64,000 bases of DNA. Source: Undaria pinnatifida (lineage: Eukaryota > Sar > Phaeophyceae > Laminariales > Alariaceae). Made by a program: the position numbers and the translations under genes. Shown here piece after piece: positions 42,942 through 54,202 of this stretch (the stretch's first letter is position 1; every line of letters starts with the position of its first letter). Below the pieces are notes generated by a model. The model was not told the origin of the DNA. It saw only the letters and a list, made by a program, of their open reading frames with translations, and ran no database searches. The stretch is from NCBI GenBank assembly GCA_012845835.1, contig JABAKD010000002.1:23478518-23542517 (forward strand). Reading direction: 5' to 3'.

Positions 42942-44161
42942 CTGAAAAAACGCACAGCAACGGGGGCGGACACGTCAGTCAGGGAAGCCCACGCCGTGAC
43001 TCAGACAACATCCGGAGGCGATGGGTGGTACCCAATACCAAGTACCAGGTACCAGGTACTGTCTGTACCAGTATCTCGCGGTGTAGCAACCACTCCAGAA
43101 GCTCAATTATTATAATTGTGCAATAATATAGTATAACCGAACTTCGCGCCACCAAGGTGAGGACGTGGGGACTAAGGTTCTGAGATTGAGGAAGCAGAAC
43201 GCTGACAGCGACTGCTGTTTATCGTTTTGTGCCTTCAGGAGCTGCAGCAGCAGCAGAAGAAGTACGTATAATACGCTCATTCTTCCTTACTACGAGCTCT
43301 ACGAGTGCGAATGAAGCAGTTCGAATGGAGCATTATCTTGCCTTTCACGCGAGCTGCAGCGCGCTCGCATTACCTTCGCCAGGTGGGTTGGTGCAATGCT
43401 AACAAAACGGTTCGAAATTGGTTTCGAAAAGACGACAACGGCAGTACACTGCGTTCTGCTGTTTGGTGTCATTTGTTGGTCACAGGCATCCGCGGTGTGA
43501 AATTGAACCGCCAGAACGGTAGGCAGAACCTACCATCACCGCGAGTGGTTGGTGTTCAGCTGCTGCTGGGCTGGCGTGCTTTAGATATTGGATGGGTCAA
43601 GCACATCGCTGGTTACGACAACGGGTGAGGAGACCTCGTAGAGCACACGAGAGAGGGCACCCGGTCGTCGGTCTCGGCAGCACAGACACATGTATCTCCT
43701 GTAGCACCCCGCAGGACTGGAACACGACGAAGGGAAAATATACGATCCATTTTCCTGTTACGAAAGACCAACGAGATAATTAGCTACTTAAGAAGGCAGC
43801 GTACAGCCCACTTCGAAATGCTTGACGGTGCCGATGCTAACTGAAACGATCCAACCAAGTCGCACGCCAACGGAGAACAGAAACGCTCACCGTCCGTAAT
43901 GCCCGCGTTGCTCTGTTGTCTGGTGCTCGCATTGAAAGTTGTGGAAAAGGAACGATAACAAATCAGGGGTTTCGATGCCAAGTCATTTTCTTTCGTTTTG
44001 AAGTAGGGGATCGGGGACGTGTATTGTCTGGTTCCATTATTTTAATTGAAGCATAGAAGATAGGGGGGTCACCCGAGTATTGCCTCCTCAGCTGTTGTAC
44101 GAGTGCCTCTCCTTATCTCCTACTTCCGACACATTATCTCTTATCTCGACCGATCAGCACC
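42942..44161. promoter_or_regulatory. Head-to-head spacer upstream of the PsbQ-like gene
   Basis: 1.2 kb between the unknown minus-strand gene and the PsbQ-like start codon. The last 80 bp (CTCCTTATCTCCTACTTCCG, TTATCTCTTATCTCGACCGA) is pyrimidine-rich and probably 5' leader. Open frames at 43305-43628 (+) and 43784-43981 (-) have no support. No confident promoter motif. Confidence 0.4.
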
Positions 44162-47100
44162 ATGAAGTTCGTCGCTGCTTCCGTTCTCGTGAGCCTCACC
44201 TCGGCGCAGGCCTTCATGGTGCGGCCAACGATGAAGACGTCCGGACCCTCCCCGTGAGTTTTATTCCACGCATGTAGTTACACGCTTCGGAATGGTGCCC
44301 CTCGTACGAGTATCTTGTGAGAGTAAACGGTGGAGGTTCGTCGCTAGCACGTGTAGAGTGGCAGTCAGCTCAGGCCAGGGTATCGAGGTGGTTGGCCCGT
44401 CGCTGTGCTTCATTGCATTTAATTGTTTCGTCTTTCTCTAGCAAGCTTCGTGGAGAGATGAGATTGGAGCTGTTTCTTCCCGGCAACCAACCGCCTCGGG
44501 CCTTCCGCTGCTGCGTCACGGCTCGAAGCGCACGGATGGCTACAAGTCCTGGTGAAGCATGTCGGGAACTATGAATTGGTTGTGCATCCTCGTCCCTTGC
44601 TTGATGCAGGGGCGCTTGTTACCGCTGCCGCTTTGACTTTTATTGTTCATGCTCGATCGCTACCCGGCATCATCCGGTTCCTTCATGCGCACGCCAAAAT
44701 ACAAACGCACCCCAACCAGGAAACACTTGAGAAAAAAGTACAAGACAGAACGATGGAGAGACATGAAAGTCTCTGAACCAACAATTAGCATGTACATAGC
44801 CTCCCACTACAAGTACGTGTTACCTACGCCCACTATTATGAATATGTACCGATGTACCAGCGGTATCAAAACATTGAGCAGTAACATGTAACGCGACATT
44901 CATTTCACCGAGTCATGTTGCTGTTGACTCACACCACATGCCCCCCTACTTGACCTGCTTGACATTCACCTTCTGCACCCCTGCCCCCAACTGGATGTTA
45001 GGAGACTGCACTTACACGCCGCTGGCGTTGCAGATAGCCAGCAACTTTGCCTTGACCGTCACCCAAGTACTACAGTACCCCTGGTAGCATTTTAGCGTCC
45101 AATGCTCGCACAAGGCAAGCATCATACTCCCTGAACATGTCTTTTTTCTCCTGACATGTGTCCCCCCCAACCTCTCTTACAGCGCCTCGAGCAGCCGCGC
45201 GGACTTCGCCAAGCTGGTGACGGGAGCGGTGGTCGGTTCCGTTGCTGTAGCATCACCCGCCTTGGCGAAGGCCGGCACGGGGGCCAAGCAGAACTTGTTC
45301 GGCGTGGTCGGCGCTGACTCGAACCTCGGAGGAGGGATGTCGAACTACTTCGCCGAGTCGGACACGGACTCACCGTACTCGCCATACTCTCACGGAGAGA
45401 CCAGCCTGTACGCTTCCGAGGACCAGGGGTTCATGCTGAAGGTGAAGATCGACGTCCTCAAGGACACGCAGAAGAGGCTGCAGACGGTGCCCGGCTTTAT
45501 CGAGGGCGCTAAGTGGGAGGAAATCCGCTCCCTTCTCACCGCTAAGGTGCGTCCTGCGTCTCGTTTGTGTTGCTACCTATCGATAGCGCGATGCTTTGCA
45601 GTTGATGCTTTTTATCCGATGCGTGGTGTATTAATTGCAGTCTGTGCCATGTGTATTTGAGTCTTGTGACACGCACTCGGTCAGGCCTTGCGTTGTGCTC
45701 TATACGTTTGATTACCGCTGTACAACTGCTTGCACCCACGGTTTGGGGGGTAAACTACTTATATTTATGTTTACTCATTTTTGTAGTAGTAACATGTCTA
45801 CCTGGTGTGGCGCTTGCCACGCGCCTGTATATTATGTCGCTACAAACGACTCGTATCTCTTGCGTAGCACGTTTGCGGCGGACTAGTGAACGTGACGGGT
45901 AAGGCCCTCCAGCAGAAACTAACTGCCACACTAAAAGTAGCGGGTGTACCGTGACAGATCGGTGTTCGCAATGGTCTTGGGTTGTGAGTCGTGAGCGACG
46001 AAGAAAACAAACACCTCAACACCGAAAATAGGTGCTGCTGAAATGCTCTACTTACCGCCTCGGAATGTCTACGCCCTCGCACGCACGCCGCAGAAGTGAC
46101 TCAACTCAACTTATGCTCGAACAAGCACCACACTATTAGGTCTATACCATATGGTATATATGTACCAGGTATCGATTTATGATGCCTGTCCGTGTTCGAT
46201 GTGAGATTCTAGGTCAAATGGGTCATACTTGAAGTTTAGCAGCTCGTGGCAGGGAAGAATGGGCGTAGGGCGCAGATACAATTGATGTCAGTTATCATAC
46301 GACAATTTAGGCACAGGGGCACCGTGCAGCAAACCTGGTTTGGCTATGTAGTTTCGAAGAAACACACCATGTACAGCCAGCGGTACTTGCAGTACCCTTG
46401 GTGTTTGATTTACCTCTAAAGTTCCCAAAGTATTTAAAAAGTACGCTACAATTGGTGGTTCTTGTCAACAAATACGTACGTTGGAATATCACGCCGTACA
46501 AGTACTGGTCTGAAACACCCGAGTTCGTTTTGTGCTCGAGGTGTGGCACGGCTCACGTTATTTGTATACCAGGTACGATAGAACCCCCTGTACATTCAGT
46601 ACTTCGAGTTCCTCTACCTGCTCGACACGTCGAAAGTTCAGGTGCTTCTTTTTTGACCGTACCTGTTTTGCTACTAGCCACCGGTATCAGGTATTTTTTA
46701 CCGGTACTAAGGCCAATGTTTATGGTACCCCGATCCAGATCACATCCTGAAATTGGTTTCGCCGCCTAAAGATGAAGATGCCGACGTAAGATTCCAAACA
46801 CATTGTGTATGGTAAAGACGAGTCTAGATGCAGAAGCTGACAGCAATGTTCAATGTATTTGTTGGCATTCTTCAGAGGGTTGGTTGTACGATTTCGAATA
46901 GCCGAAACATACAAAAGCAACACGCGACAGACCTTGGCGATCGAGCTGCTCGGCTAATGGCCCAGGGGGCTGTTGCATCTTCGCGAATTACTGCTGTTCT
47001 GTGCGTGTGTGCGCGCCGGGGCAAATTTGCGGCCTAACCTCGAGGCAACATCTATCTGGAGAAGAAATACCTTGTCCCGATACCCCTTTTCGGTGGATTT

Positions 47101-50100
47101 TCCCTGGATTTTCCGATCTTGGACATCGTGACGACCAACATTCGTCTCCACATGCAGTGTACACGGATCTTATTGTAGGCGAATCTCGTACGATAGATCA
47201 AGATCTGTGGCCTACCTACATCGGGGTACCATAAACGGTGGCCTAACATGGTACCCAGGTTTACACTGAACCCTTCTAGAACTACAATTTTTTCCCAAGC
47301 TACGGAAATTACAAGTTGGTTTTACCGAAATGGCATGAAAAAAAGTGGCATGTCAAAATGTGGTTTATATAGAAATGGCGCGAGCCAGTGCTATTATAGA
47401 ATCGCATGCGTCGCGCATGTCATACTTGACCTTCCGTTGTACTGCGGACACATTCTGAACCGCAGCAGCCCTTGGGTGCTGTAATCGTGAGTTTTTTTCG
47501 ATGTCTTCTTTGAAATACCAAGGGGACGTTTATATTTATCCAGTATGGGCCCACCAACAAGAAATTTAGGCTACTATGAAGGGTTTAACGCCTCTACAAG
47601 TGGAAACCCGTTTTGGGGCACAAAACTTGTAGGAAATAGCATAGGAAACTGTTTTGGGCCCGACAGGGTTTAATGGAGCGCTCGCTGCTGAGCACAATTT
47701 CTTTGCGTCCGCCCAAAATTGGAGCTTCCAAGGATCTGGTCGCGCGGATCTTCGTGGGGCGGTGGGCTGTTCGCGTTTGCGAGCTAGGAAGCACACTTCC
47801 TGGTGGGATCGAGGCACGGGTGTAGACCCAACCCACCCTAACCCCAACCCGGACCCAAAACGGCCCAGAAACCGGCGAGAAACGCGGCTGTGCCGCTTTT
47901 CAATATTTCTTGCTCATTCGATCTGCGCACCATCATGTAGCCCTCGGCCAATGAGAGCGTAAAAACTACCCTCGAAGAAATGGGGCAGCCACGCCGTTAG
48001 GTCTGCTGCAAGAATTAGCCTTAGTTTCTTATCATACTAGGCACTTGCTTACTAGCGGGGGGCGTATAGTGTCAAGGTGCGTGGTGTTGATGTGTTGTGA
48101 CCCTCGATTTTGACGCGCAAGCCTCTGTAGGGTCGTTTTCTCGGGTTAATCACCGCCAAAAGTGCACGCCCAACCCACAAGTTGCAGGGGGCCATGCGGC
48201 CGCAAACGCCGAAGAGATGAACGCGTTGACGCTGCGGAAGAATCCAGGCATGATGGGTCCTATTTGCATTAATATCGTGCCGCTGTTGTCAGTGCATTGT
48301 GCTTGTGTGACTTCGTCAAAAGAGTGGTAAGCTAAAACGTTTTTGACCCTGGCTCGGGTTTCCAATTGCTTGACCCTGGCTCGGGTTTCCATTGCTTGAC
48401 CCTGGCTCGTGTTGCTCACGGCGCCGGGTATCATCCTAGTAATGCTGCCTTTAAATTGCTGCAATAATTGGTCCCCAGTCTTGATTATTTCAAACGGTTT
48501 ATGCCCAGCTGTTGAGTTGATTTCTATAAATATCATCCCGGGAACGGAAGTAGCAGTACAGTACGAGAGTACCTTGCACCTGCGCATATTTTCTAGTGGC
48601 AAGAAACCTTTTTTTTTTTCTCGCTTCACATTGAAATGAAGTATAACACGGGAGACAGTTGTGGTGTGATCCTTGTTTTTTTTTTTTTTAATCATTTCCG
48701 TCAAGAACCCCTCAGTAGTTTCTAAATATTTTTTCCCACGAGGCGTGGGCGCAGCAGTGCTACTCAGGTTTGAACCTCTGGGATCTAATAGAGGGAAATG
48801 TTACGGTGGAGAACACCAATGATGACATAATCGATCACAGCATTGGTGGGCGGGCGCTGCTTGGTTGGCTGTTTCATTCACAGTAAACTTGTTGCAACCA
48901 AACTAGAACACCGACAGCTACTGCATGTTATTTTTGTCAAAACTTGAACCGCTATGCGCGCTCACACGCACGCGTGCAGCCGCACGAGCAAGGGGCGGTC
49001 ACGCTCCGCAGTCTTGCTGCTGTGTTGCGTAGTTGGGACACACACCCTACCCCAGCGCCAGCCGTCGTGTTCGTGTGACCGGTGCTGTAATCGTCTCTTG
49101 GTATGGAACCTCTGGAGTACCAAAGTGTTATTTAGCCGGTCATGTATGCCAAAAATCGATTTGTAGTGGTCACTGTGATATGTAGGTCCCACAAGAGTTA
49201 GCAGCAAAACCTGCAGACTTTGACGAGCCCCTTCGATCCCTCAACAGTTTTCGCGCTGAGTGTGTACTGCTAGCGGCTGCCTTTTTTGTAGAGCGAGAGC
49301 TCTACTCCTCGCTGAGTTAGATGCTGGGAAATATTCGCTTCAGCTCGTTGACGTATGGCTGTGTTTGGGTATGCTTCGTATTTCAGTCGTAGATCTGGAG
49401 TGCCAGCACCACAGAGGGAGGCTCTTGACATTCCTGACGACATAGTTGCACTACGGAAATAGTTAGGGTAAGTGGATTCCGTTTTGCTATCAACTAGCAG
49501 GTATCTATGATACCACAATACAGGTATGTAAGAAGTGGCCGCTGTGTGCATTATTCTACAGAGCAGGGTCAGTTACCCGTTGTTTGTTAGCTACACGTTG
49601 GAAACCGGGGATATATCCAAGATATCCCCTGACGACCACAGACGGACAGTGGAGGCCGAATCTCCTGGAGATCGTAATGTCTTGTTAGTGGAAACGATAG
49701 TCGATATTTTACTAATTTTTTCCCGTAGCGATTTCGAAAGATTTATCCATGTGCTTGGAACTTCAGTTTGCAGGCGTTGTTCCTGAAGGCTGTCACGCGA
49801 AAACACCCCCTGTTGGCGATGTGTTGCGTGGGCAAAAATCCCAAAATCCGATTGTGGAGGTTCCTACGCCGAACCCTTCCCTGTTTTTGTTAACTACATC
49901 CACGTCGCTTCCTGGTTCGTACCGCGCTCCATGAGCTGACAAGCCGAAGTAACCCGGCGTTGTGGGCACAGGGATTTGACGTGAAAAGAGAGCCATCTGA
50001 TGTGCTGGCTTTAACGTATATTTTTAGGTTGTCTTGTGGTGCAGCTAATGGCTCGGGCCGTTTTGGCGCAACCTTTATCCTAATTCTGAAATATTACGGT

Positions 50101-50631
50101 AGCCCCTCCACGTGGACTCTTTTTTATAGCTTCAAAACCCGCACATGTTCTACTTTGCGACGTTCATGTTGATGGTTAAAGGCGGCTCCTGGAAATTGTG
50201 CGGCTGCGTTCCTGCCCCCGTTGCAGACATGTTGTCAACACCCCCTTTGTAGGCGTGGAGCGCGGTGCTAACCCCCCTTTGTAGATGCGGTGCTAATGCC
50301 CTGTTTTAGGCGTGGTGCCATGTCGCTGCTTTCGTTTTGTTTATGTACAGCCCCCCCCCTCCCCCCCCCTTCGCGGGTTTTTGCTTATATGTTTTCCCTT
50401 TGCTCCCTTCCTTGCTCATCGTTTTGTTTCTGTAATATACAGGCTTACAGCCTGAGGGATGCCATGAACACGCTGGCGGCGGACAAGCCGATGGCGGCGA
50501 ACGTAGCCAAGGTCTTCTACAGGGACATCGAGCAGCTCACCGTGTACGCGCGCCAAAAGAACGGCCCAGCTGCCCTCAAGGCCTACAACGACGCGCAGAC
50601 CCACCTCACCAAGTACCTCTCCCTCATTTAG
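44162..50631 (+). CDS. psbQ: PsbQ-family extrinsic photosystem II protein (PsbQ'-like, plastid lumen)
   Basis: PsbQ' is one of the extrinsic proteins on the lumenal side of red-lineage photosystem II that stabilise the oxygen-evolving complex. Three exons: 44162-44253, 45183-45546 and 50443-50631 (TAG), 214 aa, in phase. The leader is tripartite: an ER signal peptide MKFVAASVLVSLTSAQA with Phe at +1 (FMVRP), the stramenopile plastid-entry motif; a short Ser/Arg-rich transit part; then a thylakoid signal (FAKLVTGAVVGSVAVASPAL, AKA cut). The mature part has SNYFAESDTDSPYSPYSHGE, then helices with KDTQKRLQTVPGFIEGAKWE, IRSLLTAKAYSLRDAMNTLA and NDAQTHLTKYLSL, the PsbQ four-helix pattern. OEE3/PsbQ' versus another lumenal helical-bundle protein cannot be fully separated without a search. 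Intron 2 is 4.9 kb and contains a TIR element, a short MITE and an antisense open frame. Confidence 0.85.
46708..47246 (+). mobile_element. Family-2 TIR element, intact-looking single copy
   Basis: About 539 bp. Left end TAAGGCCAATGTTTATGGTA then CCCCGATCC; right end, reversed, TTAGGCCACCGTTTATGGTA then CCCCGATG. About 24 of the first 27 bases match. The body is shared with 28899-29877 (CGCCGCCTAAAGATGAAGAT, TCTTCGCGAATTACTGCTGT, TCGTCTCCACATGCAGTGTA). Non-coding, therefore a MITE-like non-autonomous element. It lies in intron 2 of the PsbQ-like gene. Confidence 0.8.
47583..47676 (+). mobile_element. Copy of the short MITE
   Basis: TTTAACGCCTCTACAAGTGG with AAACCCGTTTTGGGGCACAA, ending CCCGACAGGGTTTAA. 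Same family as 9031-9119 and 37167-37259. It lies in intron 2 of the PsbQ-like gene. Confidence 0.65.
48150..48704 (-). CDS. Unsupported but long antisense open frame in the PsbQ-like intron
   Basis: A 184-codon ATG-initiated frame with balanced composition: FIEINSTAGHKPFEIIKTGD, then METRARVKQLETRARVKNV (from a DNA repeat), then GTILMQIGPIMPGFFRSVNA and AAWPPATCGLGVHFWR stop. No family is recognised. It could be a nested gene or remnant; a chance frame is equally possible. Confidence 0.22.
   Translation of the reverse strand: MTEMIKKKKNKDHTTTVSRVILHFNVKREKKKGFLPLENMRRCKVLSYCTATSVPGMIFIEINSTAGHKPFEIIKTGDQLLQQFKGSITRMIPGAVSNTSQGQAMETRARVKQLETRARVKNVLAYHSFDEVTQAQCTDNSGTILMQIGPIMPGFFRSVNAFISSAFAAAWPPATCGLGVHFWR
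48338..48415 (+). repeat. 27-bp tandem repeat, three copies
   Basis: TTGACCCTGGCTCGGGTTTC repeated at about 48342, 48370 and 48396 in intron 2 of the PsbQ-like gene. Confidence 0.85.
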
Positions 50632-53600
50632 ATTTTGACGTGAAGACCTGGAAGGGGTTCGGGAAATGTCGAAACCTTTTTTTAGTTTTTCTCGCGTGGC
50701 GATGGTTTTGAAACGGTTTTGCCTAAGGCCGGAACATGACTCTTCGTACTTATTTTCTCGCGTGGCGACGGTTTTGGAACGGGTTCGCTTGAGGCCGGGA
50801 CGTGACTTCGCTTCTTCGCGGCGAGCCAGCTGCTAGAGGAGGCGGAGGGGGGGGAAGGGGGGGGGGCGGGGGGCTTGCGGATGAGGTAGTTGGTCCCTGC
50901 TTTTCGCTTTGCGCATTTCACAGCTCAGCGTAGCGCAGGCTTTTTTTTTTCTCTTTGGTGTTTGTGGCCGATATAACATGCGCTGGCCCTCGGTAGTGTT
51001 GGTGCCCCCCACAGTTTACGGTGCACATACGTCTGTGGCGGTGCTTTAAAAGGGTCTGCCATCCTTGAAGTGTTTTGATGAATATAGTAGAGCAAGCGCA
51101 GACACAACGATGTTTTGAAAACCTCGGTAATTTGTTGAGAAGCGACACGCGACACATGGATGTTTCGGAGCTCTGCACTTTTGTTAACGCGACACAACAA
51201 TCTTTGACTTTGAAGCTCGGCGCTTTGTCGAAGAAAACACACAAGACAAACGAGGCTTGAAGGAAAACCGCTCCTTGTCTTATGGCAGCGCCCGCATGTG
51301 TGCAGCAGAAGGGGGCTACTGTTACAAAAAAATTCTTCGTCTTTTGATCCTGCAGTGGTCTGACGGCAGAATGTTTAAGGGGAGCTGTGCAAAAAATCTT
51401 GAGTGTCGTGGTTGATCCCGTTGATCCCCGCCTGGCTTTTATTTTTTTTGCCTGCACCCGCGAGCGAGTTTCTGCGGTGTACAGGAATCACTTGTACGCT
51501 TCCGGCGAGGGCGTTGAGGGCCCTGTAGACTTTACTTGATTGTCTTGTGTTAGTAGTGTTCGTTCCTATCGCGTTGGCATGCGCCGCCCAGGATCATCGT
51601 CTGTTGATGGGTGGAGTGACGCATAGACTATAGCACAAGGTTAATTTCCTTGATGTATCTAAGACGTCGCGTTGCTGTTGAAATCTACTCCGGCACAGTA
51701 AACAAAAGAGGACTATTGTTGCGGATGATGGGCTGAAAAATCCTGCTGTTACTTTTATTTTTTGTGTCGACGGCAGATACATAGATTTGCTACTAGATAG
51801 TGTGTGAGCATTCTGTCCAGTCTTGCCCTTTTCACGTCTTGCTACTAACTCGTACCTCAAATAGCTACCACATAACTACTTCCAGATAGTCGCCGATACA
51901 TTGGTGCAGTCTATGGTATTTTGGCGTTCTCCACGCTCTTCTCAACCAATCGATATACTGCTTTATGGAAGGATATTCGATTTACATCGGAAAGGCATCT
52001 ACGCTATACTGTCGGAGAGCAAAAATAATAATAATAATATGTTCATGTCACGTCGTTTTTTTCTCTTGGCCCTGAGGGCGAAGTCTTGGCTCTAGTAGCG
52101 CGACTTTCCTGCGGGGTTCACCCAACATACACATATCAAGAGATCATTATTCTATTGATTATACAAGCTTGGCACTGTTCAATCCAGTGATTGATCGGAC
52201 AGACGGATTTGTTTCACGTTCTGCGCAGCATAGTACCTCCAGTAAACCGGGTGAGAGGAAGTGACCCACTGGTGAACCAGAAAGTGCCAGGCGTTTCTAA
52301 TAGTACTGTCTCGGTGCTAACTCATTCGAATAAAAGCTTGGCAGCGTTTACTCCAGTAACTAATCGAACCAAGACGCATTTATATGGACGTTCCTTTACA
52401 GAGAAGCAAGAGTAAACTGGAGGAATATATCACTGCTGCCGCAAATTTCTCGCAATATTACGTAATCACCAAGACTCGGAGGTACTACTAGGCTGAAGTG
52501 TCAAACGTAAATAATACGCATCGACTATTAATAGTTGAGAGAAATGGCGTCGCTGAAATCACGTCTCCTGTCGCTGGATATCTTGTGCTGTGGGTGTATA
52601 TCCGGGGTCTCTACTCCTTTCGACTAAATCAAGCTCTAGACTAAAAATATAGCGGAGGGTGGTACAACAACACCTACCTGGGAAGAAAGAAGGTGTAATA
52701 GTTCCGGATCCATAGGATTCTCGAAAAGTACCCTCCTGCACACGCCTCCTAGTTCACACAAACTTCAGTATGGGTACTCCATCGCTGGGGACGCTTGCTC
52801 ATGCAACTCAACCATTACCAAGGGTCCTCGCGACGACTTAGGCGATAAACTTTCCAGAGGGATGGATAATAATTTTCCAGGATTTTCCGCGTATCTTATA
52901 CCCGATCACAGCATACCCGATCACAGCAGGCAGTAGTAGCAGGTGCTTTACAACCGCTCATGACAGAATTTTCCGGAAACGACTATGTAATAACTGCACG
53001 ATTTTTCTACTCCCTCTTACGGTGAAGGAGGCAAAAAATATCGTCCGCACAACCGCTCATGACAGAATTTTCCGAAAACAACTACTTCTTGTACGTAATA
53101 ACTGCACGATTTTTCTACTCCCTATTGCGAAAAAATGTCGTCCGCAATTCGGAATTGTAAAAGTCGTATGCGGAGCAGTGGCGTTTCTGTCCGTTTAAGG
53201 CCTGACGTGGGTCTGGGTGCGGGGTTAAGCGTCGGGTTGCGTCTACGGCCGTCCTCCGCGCCTTGACACCAGTTGCAGGATTTTCCTCTAGCCTGCACAA
53301 TTTTTTAGAAAAAAAATGAAAAACGTCAGCTGTGAGTACGACCGATGGACAATAATTGAAAAAAACGAACAATCCAAGCCGCGGGAGATCGATCCGAACG
53401 CGTTGTGATGTACAATTAAGCCGTAAAAAAATCCGTTCCATCGCCCTCATCAATCCTAAACAAAGAGATTTCGTGCCCGCTGGTCCCCGATTGTAGTTGC
53501 TGCTGCTTGCCGCGACTGACACAACACGTTTATTTGCGGCCCGCTTTGGCATGGATTGTGAAAGCTACGGTCGAAGCACGACACTGTTGTACAACAGTTC

Positions 53601-54202
53601 ACAGCGTGGTGGGTATATCGTAGATCCACTCCACTCCATCTGCTATGGTATGGGGGCGGCGCGATTCCACCACTATCTTTTGCCGGGTACTATGTACGAA
53701 GGCAAAAATAAGCTGATGGAATGAAATGGAACGATTTGATGCTTCACTCCAAGCTTTTCCATCGACTACTGAAATAATACGAGTCTCCTGTCTCCTTGGG
53801 CCAGGAGAATGGGCAGGTAAAACGGATGTAACTGGTTTACTTGCCGTACATCATGTGCTGTCTCGGCGACCAATATCGAGCGGCGGTGGTGATATCCCAA
53901 GAAAATCGATTATCTACCAAACGAAAAAAATAAATCATTTTTCCCAGGCGGAACGCCTGCATCCGAACCTCCCTTCCTCAACCAACTTTGCCGATCACAA
54001 GTACGGTGTCGCAGAAAGGACGAAGGAAACCCAAGGAACAAACGCGCGGCCAAAACTGTTTCTCGTATCGTACAACTACCCCTTCACCACGCGGCCACCC
54101 ATCCAACACCACCACAGCGCCAAAATACATTGCTCAACCTAACACCACAGCGGCAAACAAACACGCTCCATCCCCGACAAAACAAAAAGAAGAAAAGAAG
54201 AA
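50632..54202. other. Spacer between convergent PsbQ-like and MANF genes
   Basis: 3.6 kb. It starts with the PsbQ-like 3' UTR, followed by a ~70 bp tandem duplication (50685-50815, TTTCTCGCGTGGCGA ... GGCCGG). Diverged duplications occur at 52165-52400 and a clear tandem pair at 52957-53146. A minus-strand frame at 50682-50921 just encodes the first duplication. No supported gene. Confidence 0.5.
52957..53146 (+). repeat. About 93-bp tandem duplication
   Basis: CAACCGCTCATGACAGAATT ... TAACTGCACGATTTTTCTAC and CTCCCT occurs at 52960 and 53050 with small indels. Confidence 0.85.

Noticed and set aside
48755-48785. Second tRNA-like motif, AGGTTTGAACCT
   Set aside because: Short palindrome only; no cloverleaf can be drawn around it.
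49535-49786. 83-codon plus-strand frame (SKISPDDHRRTVEAESPGDR)
   Set aside because: Intronic to the PsbQ-like gene; no splice signals consistent with the flanking exons and no recognised family.
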